Source: Clostridia bacterium (GTDB taxonomy: Bacteria > Bacillota_A > Clostridia > Christensenellales > Aristaeellaceae). From it: a stretch of DNA of 29,069 bases. This document shows positions 13,790 to 20,083 of this stretch, in pieces. Position 1 is the first letter of the stretch; every line of letters begins with the position of its first letter. The translations under genes and the position numbers were made by a program. The DNA is taken from assembly GCA_017530275.1 (NCBI GenBank), contig JAFXMP010000165.1, positions 1 through 29,069 on the forward strand, given 5' to 3'. Below the pieces are notes generated by a model. It saw only the letters and a list, made by a program, of their open reading frames with translations, was not told the DNA's origin and did not search any database.

Positions 13790-13932
13790 GGTTTTCGTGA
13801 CCAGGGTTAGGAACGGTAGCCCTGCATGGTGCTGCCATGCGCTGATGAAGCGTAGTGACGGCCTCAGCTTCATTTGACCTGCCGGGTTCAACTCGCTGCG
13901 CAGTCGGCTGAAATTACCCCGCCACATTCCGG
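13790..13932 (-). other. Gene-free spacer with three consecutive hairpins
   Basis: 143 nt between the degenerate tRNA-like gene and tRNA-Lys. In minus-strand order it holds ATGAAGC/GCTTCAT (7 bp), GCATGG/CCATGC (6 bp, loop CAGCA) and CAGGG/CCCTG hairpins. Probably part of a structured transcript; no gene seen. Confidence 0.4.
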
Positions 13933-14005
13933 TGGCCCCTGCCGGATTTGAACCGGCACCCTACTGATTAAGCGTCAGATGCTCTGCCATTTGAGCCAAG
14001 GAGCC
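13933..14005 (-). tRNA. tRNA-Lys(CUU) with G33
   Basis: Acceptor GGCTCCT/AGGGGCC, D arm GCTC/GAGC with loop AAATGGCA, anticodon stem CTGA/TCAG, loop CGCTTAA: anticodon CTT, with G at position 33 where bacterial tRNAs have U. T arm GCCGG/CCGGC, loop TTCAAAT; discriminator A; no CCA. It lies 3 nt after tRNA-Leu. Confidence 0.85.
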
Positions 14006-14008
14006 GTT

Positions 14009-14091
14009 TGTCCCTGGTGAGATTTGAACTCACACGTCCGAAGACGAAGGAATTTTGAGTCCCCCGCGTCTGCCAATTCCACCACAGGGAC
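14009..14091 (-). tRNA. tRNA-Leu(CAA)
   Basis: Class II tRNA: acceptor GTCCCTG/CAGGGAC, D arm with AATTGGCAGA, anticodon stem GGGGA/TTCCT (two wobbles), loop CTCAAAA (anticodon CAA, U33 present), variable arm CGTC/GACG, T arm GTGAG/CTCAC with TTCAAAT, discriminator A as in leucine tRNAs. Confidence 0.9.
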
Positions 14092-14222
14092 ATAAGATCC
14101 CGCTTTTTCCGTATCAGGGAAAGCGGGCGAAACCTGCCGCTTCAACATTTGGAGACATCAAACGCATCCACGGAACCTTCAAGCAACCACCGTCCTTCGG
14201 TTCGTCTCTTGAAAATGATACT

Positions 14223-14383
14223 TGCTGCGGGTATGGATTTCCACCACACATGCAACCTTGCGCAGTTGCCAGACTTTTTGGGTGCCAAGGAAGAACAGCC
14301 TTCGTGCTCCGACTTAAAAGGTCGGCGCTAATGATTCTCGCTACTCGACACATCTGTGCGTCTACATGTTCCGCCACCGCAGC
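14223..14383 (-). tRNA. Interrupted tRNA-Leu-like gene with insert in the anticodon loop
   Basis: Minus-strand parts in order: acceptor GCTGCGG, TG, D arm GCGGAACATGTAGACGC, anticodon 5' strand CAGAT (14352-14356), about 77-nt insert, anticodon 3' strand GTCTG (14270-14274), variable arm GCAAC/GTTGC (14252-14269), T arm GTGTGG/CCATAC with loop TGGAAAT, acceptor CCGCAGC, discriminator A. The insert (14282-14351) itself pairs end to end (GTGTCGA/TTGGCAC, with wobbles) and holds a perfect lysine-type anticodon arm CCGAC-CTTTTAA-GTCGG. The T loop lacks C56. It looks like a tRNA inside a tRNA, or a tRNA with a short structured intron; the parent's anticodon cannot be read. Confidence 0.5.
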
Positions 14384-14595
14384 GCCAGGGGAAACCGCAT
14401 GAATGTAAACCCCTTACCATTGGATTTGGCGTTCCGCTTCCTCGGTTTCCCTCCACGAAAACGCCCACCTTTGGTTTACCAGCTACAGGGAAGTCATTGT
14501 GCTGGCGGTTTAATGCAAGGATTCCAACCCTTGCGCCATCCATCTGACCGCTCTACCACCCGGTTTTTGACCTGTTCACCGGGATACGTCAGGAA
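14384..14595 (-). other. Gene-free spacer with a tRNA-fragment-like segment
   Basis: 212 nt between tRNA-Ala and the interrupted tRNA-Leu. It includes a D-arm-like GGTAGAGC and a hairpin GCAAGG/CCTTGC with loop GTTGGAAT (about 14515-14534) resembling a T arm, but no matching acceptor stem. Possibly a decayed tRNA or part of a larger RNA. Confidence 0.35.
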
Positions 14596-14668
14596 TGGAC
14601 TCGACGGGCATCGAACCCGCTGCCTCCTGCTTGCAAGGCAGGCGCTCTGCCGATTGAGCTACGAGCCC
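14596..14668 (-). tRNA. tRNA-Ala(UGC)
   Basis: Acceptor GGGCTCG/CGAGTCC with the G3.U70 wobble that identifies alanine tRNAs, D arm AGCTCAATCGGCAGAGC, anticodon stem CCTGC/GCAGG, loop CTTGCAA, T arm GCGGG/CCCGT with TTCGATG, discriminator A; no CCA. Fully canonical. Confidence 0.94.
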
Positions 14669-14674
14669 ACACAT

Positions 14675-15120
14675 TGCATGGTGATTCCGGGCGAAGCGAA
14701 GGCAAACTACAACGCACGGCCAAACTTGTGTCAGAGGTTTGCCGTACCCTCTCCCATCCTTTCTCCTCGTTTACCAAGCTTCTCTTCCGGCGTTTTCTTT
14801 CGGCTTGCGCCTATCCTTTTTGTGGTTGACGCCAAACCCTCAGAGAGCTCCGTCGTGTTCCGCATAAAGGAACGGTTCACAACTTCAACGCTCTGGACGA
14901 CCCCATGTGCCATCCAATCTACATATGTAACCCGGAATCACCATGCAGCACGGAACTTTTCACTGCGGCTCCCCGCGCATCAGGGTAGCATCCGTTTACT
15001 CTGTACGTTGCAGTCACGCCTTCATATATTCTGTCACGAGTTCGGCATAAAAGACGTGACATCCAGGCGCCTTGTCCGCTGCCTCTCCGCTCGCGGCTGT
15101 CTTTTATGCTATACGGGAAG
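14675..15120 (-). ncRNA. Candidate large structured RNA between tRNA-Pro and tRNA-Ala
   Basis: About 450 nt without a gene. A perfect 17-bp inverted repeat (14675-14691 with 14931-14947) closes a 239-nt domain. A second domain has an 11-bp stem (GCATAAAAGAC/GTCTTTTATGC, about 15043-15110) and TGTCACG/CGTGACA beside it. Large ornate RNAs of the ROOL and GOLLD classes occur in phages next to or around tRNA genes; the setting and helix density fit, but I cannot match a known consensus by eye. A long plus-strand ORF here is a shadow. Confidence 0.55.
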
Positions 15121-15134
15121 ATGCGCTTCCCGAA
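15118..15134 (-). other. Hairpin after tRNA-Pro
   Basis: GGGAAG-ATGCG-CTTCCC directly downstream of the encoded CCA of tRNA-Pro. It may be a processing element or the first helix of the structured RNA that follows. Confidence 0.45.
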
Positions 15135-15211
15135 TGGTCTGGGCGGCGGGACTCGAACCCGCGATCTTCTGATCCCAAATCAGACACGATACCTGGCTTC
15201 GCTACACCCAG
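15135..15211 (-). tRNA. tRNA-Pro(UGG)
   Basis: Acceptor CTGGGTG/CGCCCAG, anticodon stem TCTGA/TCAGA, loop TTTGGGA (anticodon TGG, U33), T arm GCGGG/CCCGC with TTCGAGT, discriminator A and encoded CCA. First tRNA of the array in transcription order, 3 nt after the 15215 gene. Confidence 0.94.
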
Positions 15212-15214
15212 GAG

Positions 15215-15526
15215 CTAACTCATCAGCATATCAAAGAACTGGTCGTCAGCGGCAATTTCCTCTAAATCGCCGGTGTTTTCGGGGATATGTTCGAGCATAC
15301 TCGCGCTGATCGACCATGTATCATGCTCATGCCTGCTATCATGCAGTTCTTTGGCGTCTTCATAGAAAAGGATTCTCTCGCCCTGAAATCCTCTGATCGT
15401 AAACTCCATGCCACAGAGAGGATTCATCCTGTCATTCCAGCCAAATCTGATCTGTTCTTTTTCTCTAAGACGAGTAATCACATCTAAATCCTTGAATCGG
15501 ACGCGATCACCGATATTAAATTCCAT
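15215..15526 (-). CDS. SH3/KOW-like small protein with shared C-terminal tail
   Basis: 103 residues. MEFNIGDRVRFKDLD starts a small beta-barrel, with later strands GMEFTIRGF and GERILFYED and a SISASMLEHIP helix, the outline of SH3/KOW-type or Mib-like domains common in small phage proteins. The tail is EEIAADDQFFDMLMS. Its ATG overlaps the upstream gene's TAA; GGAGGTG provides the binding site. Same tail type as 15527, 17710, 24293, 11708 and 4322. Confidence 0.75.
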   Translation of the reverse strand: MEFNIGDRVRFKDLDVITRLREKEQIRFGWNDRMNPLCGMEFTIRGFQGERILFYEDAKELHDSRHEHDTWSISASMLEHIPENTGDLEEIAADDQFFDMLMS

Positions 15527-15799
15527 TTAGACACCTCCAAATACCATATTGAAGAAAGAATCATTGGTGATTTCCTCCGGGATCTTTTCTTCTTTAACAA
15601 GGCGAAGGCAATCTTCTCGGATGCCATACGGCGGATATTCCTCAAAACGATAATAGAAGAAACCTTCTGTTGGCTCTGTCGGACTTTTCTTTTTGACCGT
15701 AAGAATACGCCCTTCCAGCTTCCTAATAAACGAACCGCCCTTTTCTGGGATAACAGTTACGAGATCGCCCGGCATAAACTTATCATGCTTCTGCCTCAA
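15527..15799 (-). CDS. SH3/KOW-like small protein with shared C-terminal tail
   Basis: 90 residues. FMPGDLVTVIPEKGGSFIRKLEGRILTVKKK is a strand-turn-strand pattern of a small barrel; FYYRFEEYPPYGIREDCLRLV follows. The tail EEITNDSFFNMVFGGV matches the tail of its neighbour at 15215 although the bodies differ. The start overlaps the end of the 15783 gene by 17 nt. Function unknown. Confidence 0.72.
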   Translation of the reverse strand: MRQKHDKFMPGDLVTVIPEKGGSFIRKLEGRILTVKKKSPTEPTEGFFYYRFEEYPPYGIREDCLRLVKEEKIPEEITNDSFFNMVFGGV

Positions 15800-16052
15800 T
15801 CATCCCACCGCCTTCAAAAGCCTTATTTAGACCGTCGATGATCTTTCCTCCGTTAAGCCCCGTCAGTTCGTAGAACCACGCGGAAAGAAAGAACGTCTCT
15901 GCCTCTTTTTTCAGCGTGTACATATCTTCTCTTTCCTTGGTTCTCAGGATCTCGGAGGCTTCACGCCAATCCAGAGAAGCTTGCCAGACGATCGCTTCCG
16001 TAAGAAGGAGCGCACCTTCCGCGCAGATCGGGCGATATTTGTGACTTGGCAT
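15783..16052 (-). CDS. Small helical hypothetical protein
   Basis: 89 residues, mostly helical: ICAEGALLLTEAIVWQASLDWREASEILR and KKEAETFFLSAWFYELTGLNGGKIIDGLNKAF. GGAGGATGCTCCT precedes the ATG. Small proteins with this AWFYELTG pattern are known to me only as phage hypotheticals. Confidence 0.68.
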   Translation of the reverse strand: MPSHKYRPICAEGALLLTEAIVWQASLDWREASEILRTKEREDMYTLKKEAETFFLSAWFYELTGLNGGKIIDGLNKAFEGGGMIEAEA

Positions 16053-16071
16053 AGGAGCATCCTCCCTTGTT

Positions 16072-16182
16072 TCATTCTGTTTCCTGGAGGTATTCTATGT
16101 ATTCCTGTTCGGTGGAGAAAAGCATCCACACGCCGCGAACAAGGCCACGGAATCCATAGCCGGTATAATATCCGTAACGCAT
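16072..16182 (-). CDS. 36-residue hypothetical protein
   Basis: MRYGYYTGYGFRGLVRG then VWMLFSTEQEYIEYLQETE, preceded by AGGAGATTGCT, a good ribosome binding site that overlaps the stop of the reverse transcriptase gene. The Y/G-rich start and final amphipathic helix are typical of a recurrent tiny phage protein. Function unknown. Confidence 0.62.
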   Translation of the reverse strand: MRYGYYTGYGFRGLVRGVWMLFSTEQEYIEYLQETE

Positions 16183-16192
16183 AGCAATCTCC

Positions 16193-17332
16193 TTACGGCT
16201 GTTCGAGCGCAGCCTTCATCATTATCTTGAAATTCACCTTGTATTTTTCCTCAAACGCTTTGATCATGTGCTCGAAGTATTCCTTTTCAACCATCTTGCA
16301 GTAACTGAGGATTCCGTCGAAATGCCGGACGTCTTCCTTCGGCCACGGGATATGGTTAAGGTGATCGACGATGAAGTTATTCGTCATGGCCTTGACCTGC
16401 TTCTTGCGCTGATAGCCGACGGTGATGTTGTTATCCTTGTTGAGCATCAGGCCAAGATTCCAATTTCTGCCGGAAGACGAACCGTAGCGCGTTTTCTGAT
16501 CCTTGATGACGAACGGAGCGCCAAAATCCTTCACGACACCGTTGATATGCGCGACCATTTCCTTGTAATCGAAGCTATATTTACTGGAAATCTGGATATC
16601 GTCGGCATACCGTGTGTATACGAAACCCTGTTTCGTCAGGCCGTTGAACAACCTATGATCGATCGGGATCATCATGGCGTTTGTAAGCATGGGAGAAATC
16701 GGCGTGCCTTGCGGCAGGCCGCCGTCCAGGAAGCAGAGGCTCAATGCTTTCTTGAGCGCCTCGGAACCTCTTTTCGTCTTCACGATTTCGCTGAACGGAA
16801 ACATCACAGAGAAAGCGCGGTATAAAAAATCTTCGGTAGTAGAGCCGAAGAAGTTGGAGAAGTCCGTTTTGAGAAACCAGCGGCTTTCGTTGGCCTGATG
16901 GCGCTTGATCGCGTCTATGGTGGATCGTCCGGGGACGTAAGCGAACGCGGACGTGTGATACAAAACCCCCATTTTGTTCACAAAAATGGAGCACAGTTCA
17001 CGAAGCGCGTTCATCAGATTTTCGTTTGGCTCGTCAATTTTCCGAAGGCCGCCGGAATGCTTCGGAATAAAGAACGTATGATAAAGGCTGCGGCGTTCGG
17101 CAGCCAGCAGATCAGCGTGCCTCTGATTAAACATTTCCAGACAGGAAATCATGGAGTTGATGTCTGTGCGCTGAAGAAGCTCCTTCTTGGGCTCTTTCAC
17201 GAATCTCGTGATCGTGCCGGACATATCCCGCCGAACGGGCTGAAAATGATCCTGCACCGACGTGGAAAAGAACAGATCATCGAATGTGATCTGCTGATGA
17301 GGAGGCGGCTGCCTTACGGTGATATATGGCAT
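16193..17332 (-). CDS. Reverse transcriptase (retron/group II-like, not DGR type)
   Basis: 379 residues from ATG 17332, chosen for AAGGAGATGAAAGT upstream; a longer frame to 17563 runs through the structured spacer. RT blocks: RKIDEPNENLMNAL (RT1), AYVPGRSTIDAIKRH (RT2), catalytic Asp157 in FLKTDFSNFFGS (RT3), GGLPQGTPISPMLTNAMM (RT4), YTRYADDIQIS with catalytic DD at 244-245 (RT5) and NWNLGLMLNKDNNITVGYQRKK (RT7). QGTPISP, rather than the SQ-type motif of diversity-generating RTs, places it with retron, group II or defence-associated RTs. No maturase, nuclease or integrase domain is fused. The 377-nt spacer upstream is structured and could be its template RNA. Confidence 0.9.
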   Translation of the reverse strand: MPYITVRQPPPHQQITFDDLFFSTSVQDHFQPVRRDMSGTITRFVKEPKKELLQRTDINSMISCLEMFNQRHADLLAAERRSLYHTFFIPKHSGGLRKIDEPNENLMNALRELCSIFVNKMGVLYHTSAFAYVPGRSTIDAIKRHQANESRWFLKTDFSNFFGSTTEDFLYRAFSVMFPFSEIVKTKRGSEALKKALSLCFLDGGLPQGTPISPMLTNAMMIPIDHRLFNGLTKQGFVYTRYADDIQISSKYSFDYKEMVAHINGVVKDFGAPFVIKDQKTRYGSSSGRNWNLGLMLNKDNNITVGYQRKKQVKAMTNNFIVDHLNHIPWPKEDVRHFDGILSYCKMVEKEYFEHMIKAFEEKYKVNFKIMMKAALEQP

Positions 17333-17709
17333 ACTTTCATCTCCTTGTGTACTGCAATCTAAATACCTTGTTGGATGTCTGGAGGTGCCTGCGCGCTGCT
17401 GAGGCCGGTCGTCTTCCTGGAGACCGCAGCTCCCAATTGCTGCGGATCGGAAGAGGCGCCTTCGTTGCCGATTTCGGATGTATGATCTGGCCAGGATGAT
17501 TATCAGATGCGACGACTGTCTTGGTGATGACGGCGGAAGCACGTCCGACTCGCGGGTTCCCACTCCTGCGATGGGCTCGTCGGTTCTTCAGCCAGGGCGG
17601 CCGCTCCGGATCTCCTCGTATACCTTCTCCTTCTATCCAACTTCTTGTTACTTTTGCGTATCGCAAAAAGCACTCATTCAAAGAATGGGTTACGCATTGC
17701 AGTATGTAT
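17333..17709 (-). ncRNA. Structured spacer upstream of the reverse transcriptase
   Basis: 377 nt without a gene. Helices include CCGCAG/CTGCGG (about 17423-17444), GGTC/GACC just before it, CCGAC/GTCGG (about 17544-17584), the conserved bulged hairpin (17651-17670) and TGCGTA/TACGCA around ACTCATT/AATGGGT (about 17654-17696). Retron RTs are preceded by an msr-msd RNA, so a template RNA is possible; against this, the conserved hairpin also occurs at 6845-6864, far from any RT. Confidence 0.5.
17647..17676 (-). repeat. Conserved hairpin motif, copy 2
   Basis: Matches 6841-6870 at 25 of 30 positions. Stem of eight pairs with TAT loop and one bulged purine; both changed pairs keep complementarity (T-A and T-A here against C-G and G-C in copy 1). 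Flanking GTTA and CACTCA are identical in both copies. Confidence 0.65.
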
Positions 17710-18468
17710 TTATTGGAATATCATTTTCAGAAAATCGTCCGTCATGATGTCTTCCATGATTTTTGTTTTGATTTTGATATAGTACCTGCCATACTCATCC
17801 GGCGCGTCGGACGTTTCGAGTTCCTGGTTCAATAGAACCATAGGACAGATATTCGTATAACGATCGCAATGGAGGTTATCCATATCCCAGTTTATGGCGA
17901 TAACATGGCTCGTATCCATTGTGCCGCTTCTCGTCCATCCTCTGAATACGTTGGGGTCTGATAGCAAAGGAATCAGATCCCCTTCGCACTGGAGATAATC
18001 TTCAACGTCCGCTGAATATTGGGATGCGGACGGGAGCGTGACGAGGCATTGAAGCTTAGTTTTTCGCCCGAATTGTTTTCTGGAACCTTCCGGAACACCG
18101 ACCTGGATTTCCTGCGGCCGAATGGCGGATAATTCCTCGGACGAAAACGAAGCAAGGAACCCCCAATGCATCGCATATCTGGCCGCATCGCCTTCGTGCA
18201 TCGGATGAAACCAGCTTGCTTCCGGTGAGTTGATGAACTGAAAGACGTTTGCGAACGGGAAGTAATTATACCCATGCGCCTTGCGATCCCGGTTGACGGC
18301 CCCATGCTCGGGAGAATCGAAACTACCAGCAACCTGGAAAGGTTCCAGCACGATTTTCCCATCGTCAGTTACCTTTGTCCATATCAATTCTTTAGGTTCA
18401 TTTGCACTGTTTGCAGTGTAGCTGCCGAAAACCACTTTGCTTCCAACCGGCAGTTCTTTCAGTTTCAT
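17710..18468 (-). CDS. DUF6273-like protein (C-type-lectin/FGE-like fold) with shared tail
   Basis: 252 residues. GSKVVFGSYTANSANEPKELIWTKV at the N-terminus and a FRGWTRSGTMDTSHVIAINWD segment near residue 190 follow the outline of DUF6273 domains (G..V.FG.Y....I.W.V, later W.RS). Such domains occur in phage tail-associated and DGR-diversified proteins. The end, EDIMTDDFLKMIFQ, is one of the shared acidic-aromatic tails, which suggests an intracellular protein rather than a tail tip. It lies between the E1 gene and the reverse transcriptase. Confidence 0.65.
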   Translation of the reverse strand: MKLKELPVGSKVVFGSYTANSANEPKELIWTKVTDDGKIVLEPFQVAGSFDSPEHGAVNRDRKAHGYNYFPFANVFQFINSPEASWFHPMHEGDAARYAMHWGFLASFSSEELSAIRPQEIQVGVPEGSRKQFGRKTKLQCLVTLPSASQYSADVEDYLQCEGDLIPLLSDPNVFRGWTRSGTMDTSHVIAINWDMDNLHCDRYTNICPMVLLNQELETSDAPDEYGRYYIKIKTKIMEDIMTDDFLKMIFQ

Positions 18469-18484
18469 ATGCTCACCTCATTGA

Positions 18485-19156
18485 TTAAAAGGCATCCAGG
18501 CCGAATGCGAACGAATCGCAAAGGATCATTTTTTTCAGTCCGTTGCCCTTGACAAAATTGACGAAGTTGGAAACCCCCGCCGCCACCACAGAGCGCACCG
18601 TAGTGCAGACGGAAAGCGTGATATTGCAGGCGGATACTGGCGTTTCCTCTTTTGCCTCCTCATGGCTGAACGCCATGGAGTTCAGGAACGCTTCCACCAT
18701 TTTCTTGTCGCTCCAATCGGCGGCGTAATGCTGGGCATCCGTGAGCCGCATCCGAAAATCGAACATCCCTTTTACATAGGGGTTATCCTTGCAGGCTTCA
18801 GCAATCTTCCTACGCAGATCGATGTTATCGACGCACAGGAAAATATATCCGGAAAGGCGCTGGCCGGTGTAACCTTCTTCCACGACGCGAAGATCGTCTA
18901 CGATATCGGGATTGATCTTCCGCAGATACTCGGCCACGGCCCGAACCTTTTTCTTGCCGATGTCTTCCTGCGTAAACATCTGGTTGGCGATGTTGTGCGC
19001 CTCCACATCATCGAAATCATACAGCGTGATCTTCGTGATGCCGAACCGCGTCAGCATCTCGGCGACTGTGGAGCCAATCGCTCCACAGCCGATGATATGA
19101 ACGCGCCCGTTCAGCATTTCAGGTTTGAAGAAATCATAAGATTTACTCAGATCCAT
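18485..19156 (-). CDS. ThiF/MoeB/E1-like ubiquitin-activating enzyme (PRTRC ThiF type)
   Basis: 223 residues from ATG 19156, where GGAGG lies 8 nt upstream; an in-frame GTG 9 nt earlier overlaps that site. E1 features: nucleotide-binding GCGAIGS (23-29), acidic YDFDDVE (46-52) with following Asn55 and Gln58 (HNIANQ), a CVDN motif (108-111) and candidate thioester Cys177 (VSACN). E1-like enzymes adenylate the C-terminus of a ubiquitin-like or sulfur-carrier protein. Gene order with Ubl, E2-like and JAMM genes argues for protein conjugation rather than thiamine or molybdopterin synthesis. Confidence 0.88.
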   Translation of the reverse strand: MDLSKSYDFFKPEMLNGRVHIIGCGAIGSTVAEMLTRFGITKITLYDFDDVEAHNIANQMFTQEDIGKKKVRAVAEYLRKINPDIVDDLRVVEEGYTGQRLSGYIFLCVDNIDLRRKIAEACKDNPYVKGMFDFRMRLTDAQHYAADWSDKKMVEAFLNSMAFSHEEAKEETPVSACNITLSVCTTVRSVVAAGVSNFVNFVKGNGLKKMILCDSFAFGLDAF

Positions 19157-19171
19157 ATATGGCACCTCCGT

Positions 19172-20083
19172 TTAATCCAGATCGTCTCCGGCCCCGACCA
19201 TCTTCTGATACCATTCATCATGGCGGTCCAGGATACCGCTGGAGTAGTTTCCGCCATAACCGCTATACGGAGGCGGATTTTTGCCAAACGTCGTTTGCTG
19301 AGCAGCGGCCTTTCCGCCCTTCTTCCCATTGGTTTTATCAGAACCGGCCTTGGAAGTGGTTTTCTTTCCGGCTTCGTAACCCGTACCGGCATATGCGGAG
19401 CCAGAATAGTACCCAGCACCGTAGGTCGTTTTTGTTTTCACGAAACCGGCGGAATCATCGGTGAAGGAAAGGAGACTGTAAAGATCGCTGCCGTCGTTGA
19501 TCACGTCAACGATGACATCATCGTTCTCATACAGGATGTTGTTCTCCATGTCGTAGACCTTCACGGTCTTTTCCATCTTCTTGTTCCAGATCAGGAAGAT
19601 GTAGTAGTCTTCCCCGTCCATCATTTCCAGGATTTTTTCCTGGTGCGAAAGATCGACGGGGGACGGGGAAGTACCGAAATTCACATGGGAGTGCATCTGG
19701 GCGCGAAGATTGTTGTACGCTTCATCGGGAAGCTCCATCATCCACTTCTGGTAAGCTTCCTGGTCGGTGTTCACCGTACCGCCGGTCACTTCCTGGGGAT
19801 AAACCAGAATGTCCTTGATGATAAACCTTGCGTCATCGGCGCGTTCGACAATACCGTGCCACGCCACCTCCGTAGAGAACTCGGAGATCAGCATCTTCTG
19901 CTTGATCCACGCCAGGGGCGTGTACATGATGGTGGCTTTGTCTTTGCCGGTTTCCTCCGGGTACACAAATTTCTTTTCGTACTTCACGCTACCGTCGGAA
20001 AGCTTGGCGTTACGAAGCGCTGCGCCAAACTCTTCCTGCATCTTCTGGATGATTTCATCCGTCAAAACGATCGGTCGTCTCAT
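19172..20083 (-). CDS. JAB/MPN+ (JAMM) isopeptidase-like protein, PRTRC protein A type
   Basis: 303 residues. The zinc-protease signature is complete: Glu72 in FSTEVAWHG and HSH-x7-S-x2-D (His131, His133, Ser141, Asp144). The domain spans about 45-190; a low-complexity G/Y/S/K/T-rich tail (about 215-290) follows. JAMM enzymes cleave ubiquitin-like proteins from targets or trim their C-termini. Coupled to the E2-like gene by an ATGA overlap and followed 15 nt later by the E1 gene. Many PRTRC A relatives exist; the intact motif predicts activity. Confidence 0.88.
   Translation of the reverse strand: MRRPIVLTDEIIQKMQEEFGAALRNAKLSDGSVKYEKKFVYPEETGKDKATIMYTPLAWIKQKMLISEFSTEVAWHGIVERADDARFIIKDILVYPQEVTGGTVNTDQEAYQKWMMELPDEAYNNLRAQMHSHVNFGTSPSPVDLSHQEKILEMMDGEDYYIFLIWNKKMEKTVKVYDMENNILYENDDVIVDVINDGSDLYSLLSFTDDSAGFVKTKTTYGAGYYSGSAYAGTGYEAGKKTTSKAGSDKTNGKKGGKAAAQQTTFGKNPPPYSGYGGNYSSGILDRHDEWYQKMVGAGDDLD

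Noticed and set aside
14366..15172. 268-codon plus-strand ORF
   Set aside because: Spans tRNA-Ala and the structured RNA region; no binding site or domain, and opposite to all accepted genes.
16193..17332. RT as the enzyme of a diversity-generating retroelement for the 22885 or 17710 DUF6273 genes
   Set aside because: Its RT4 block is QGTPISP, not the DGR-type motif ending in SQ, and I find no template repeat of either gene's 3' end in the spacer or elsewhere in the window.
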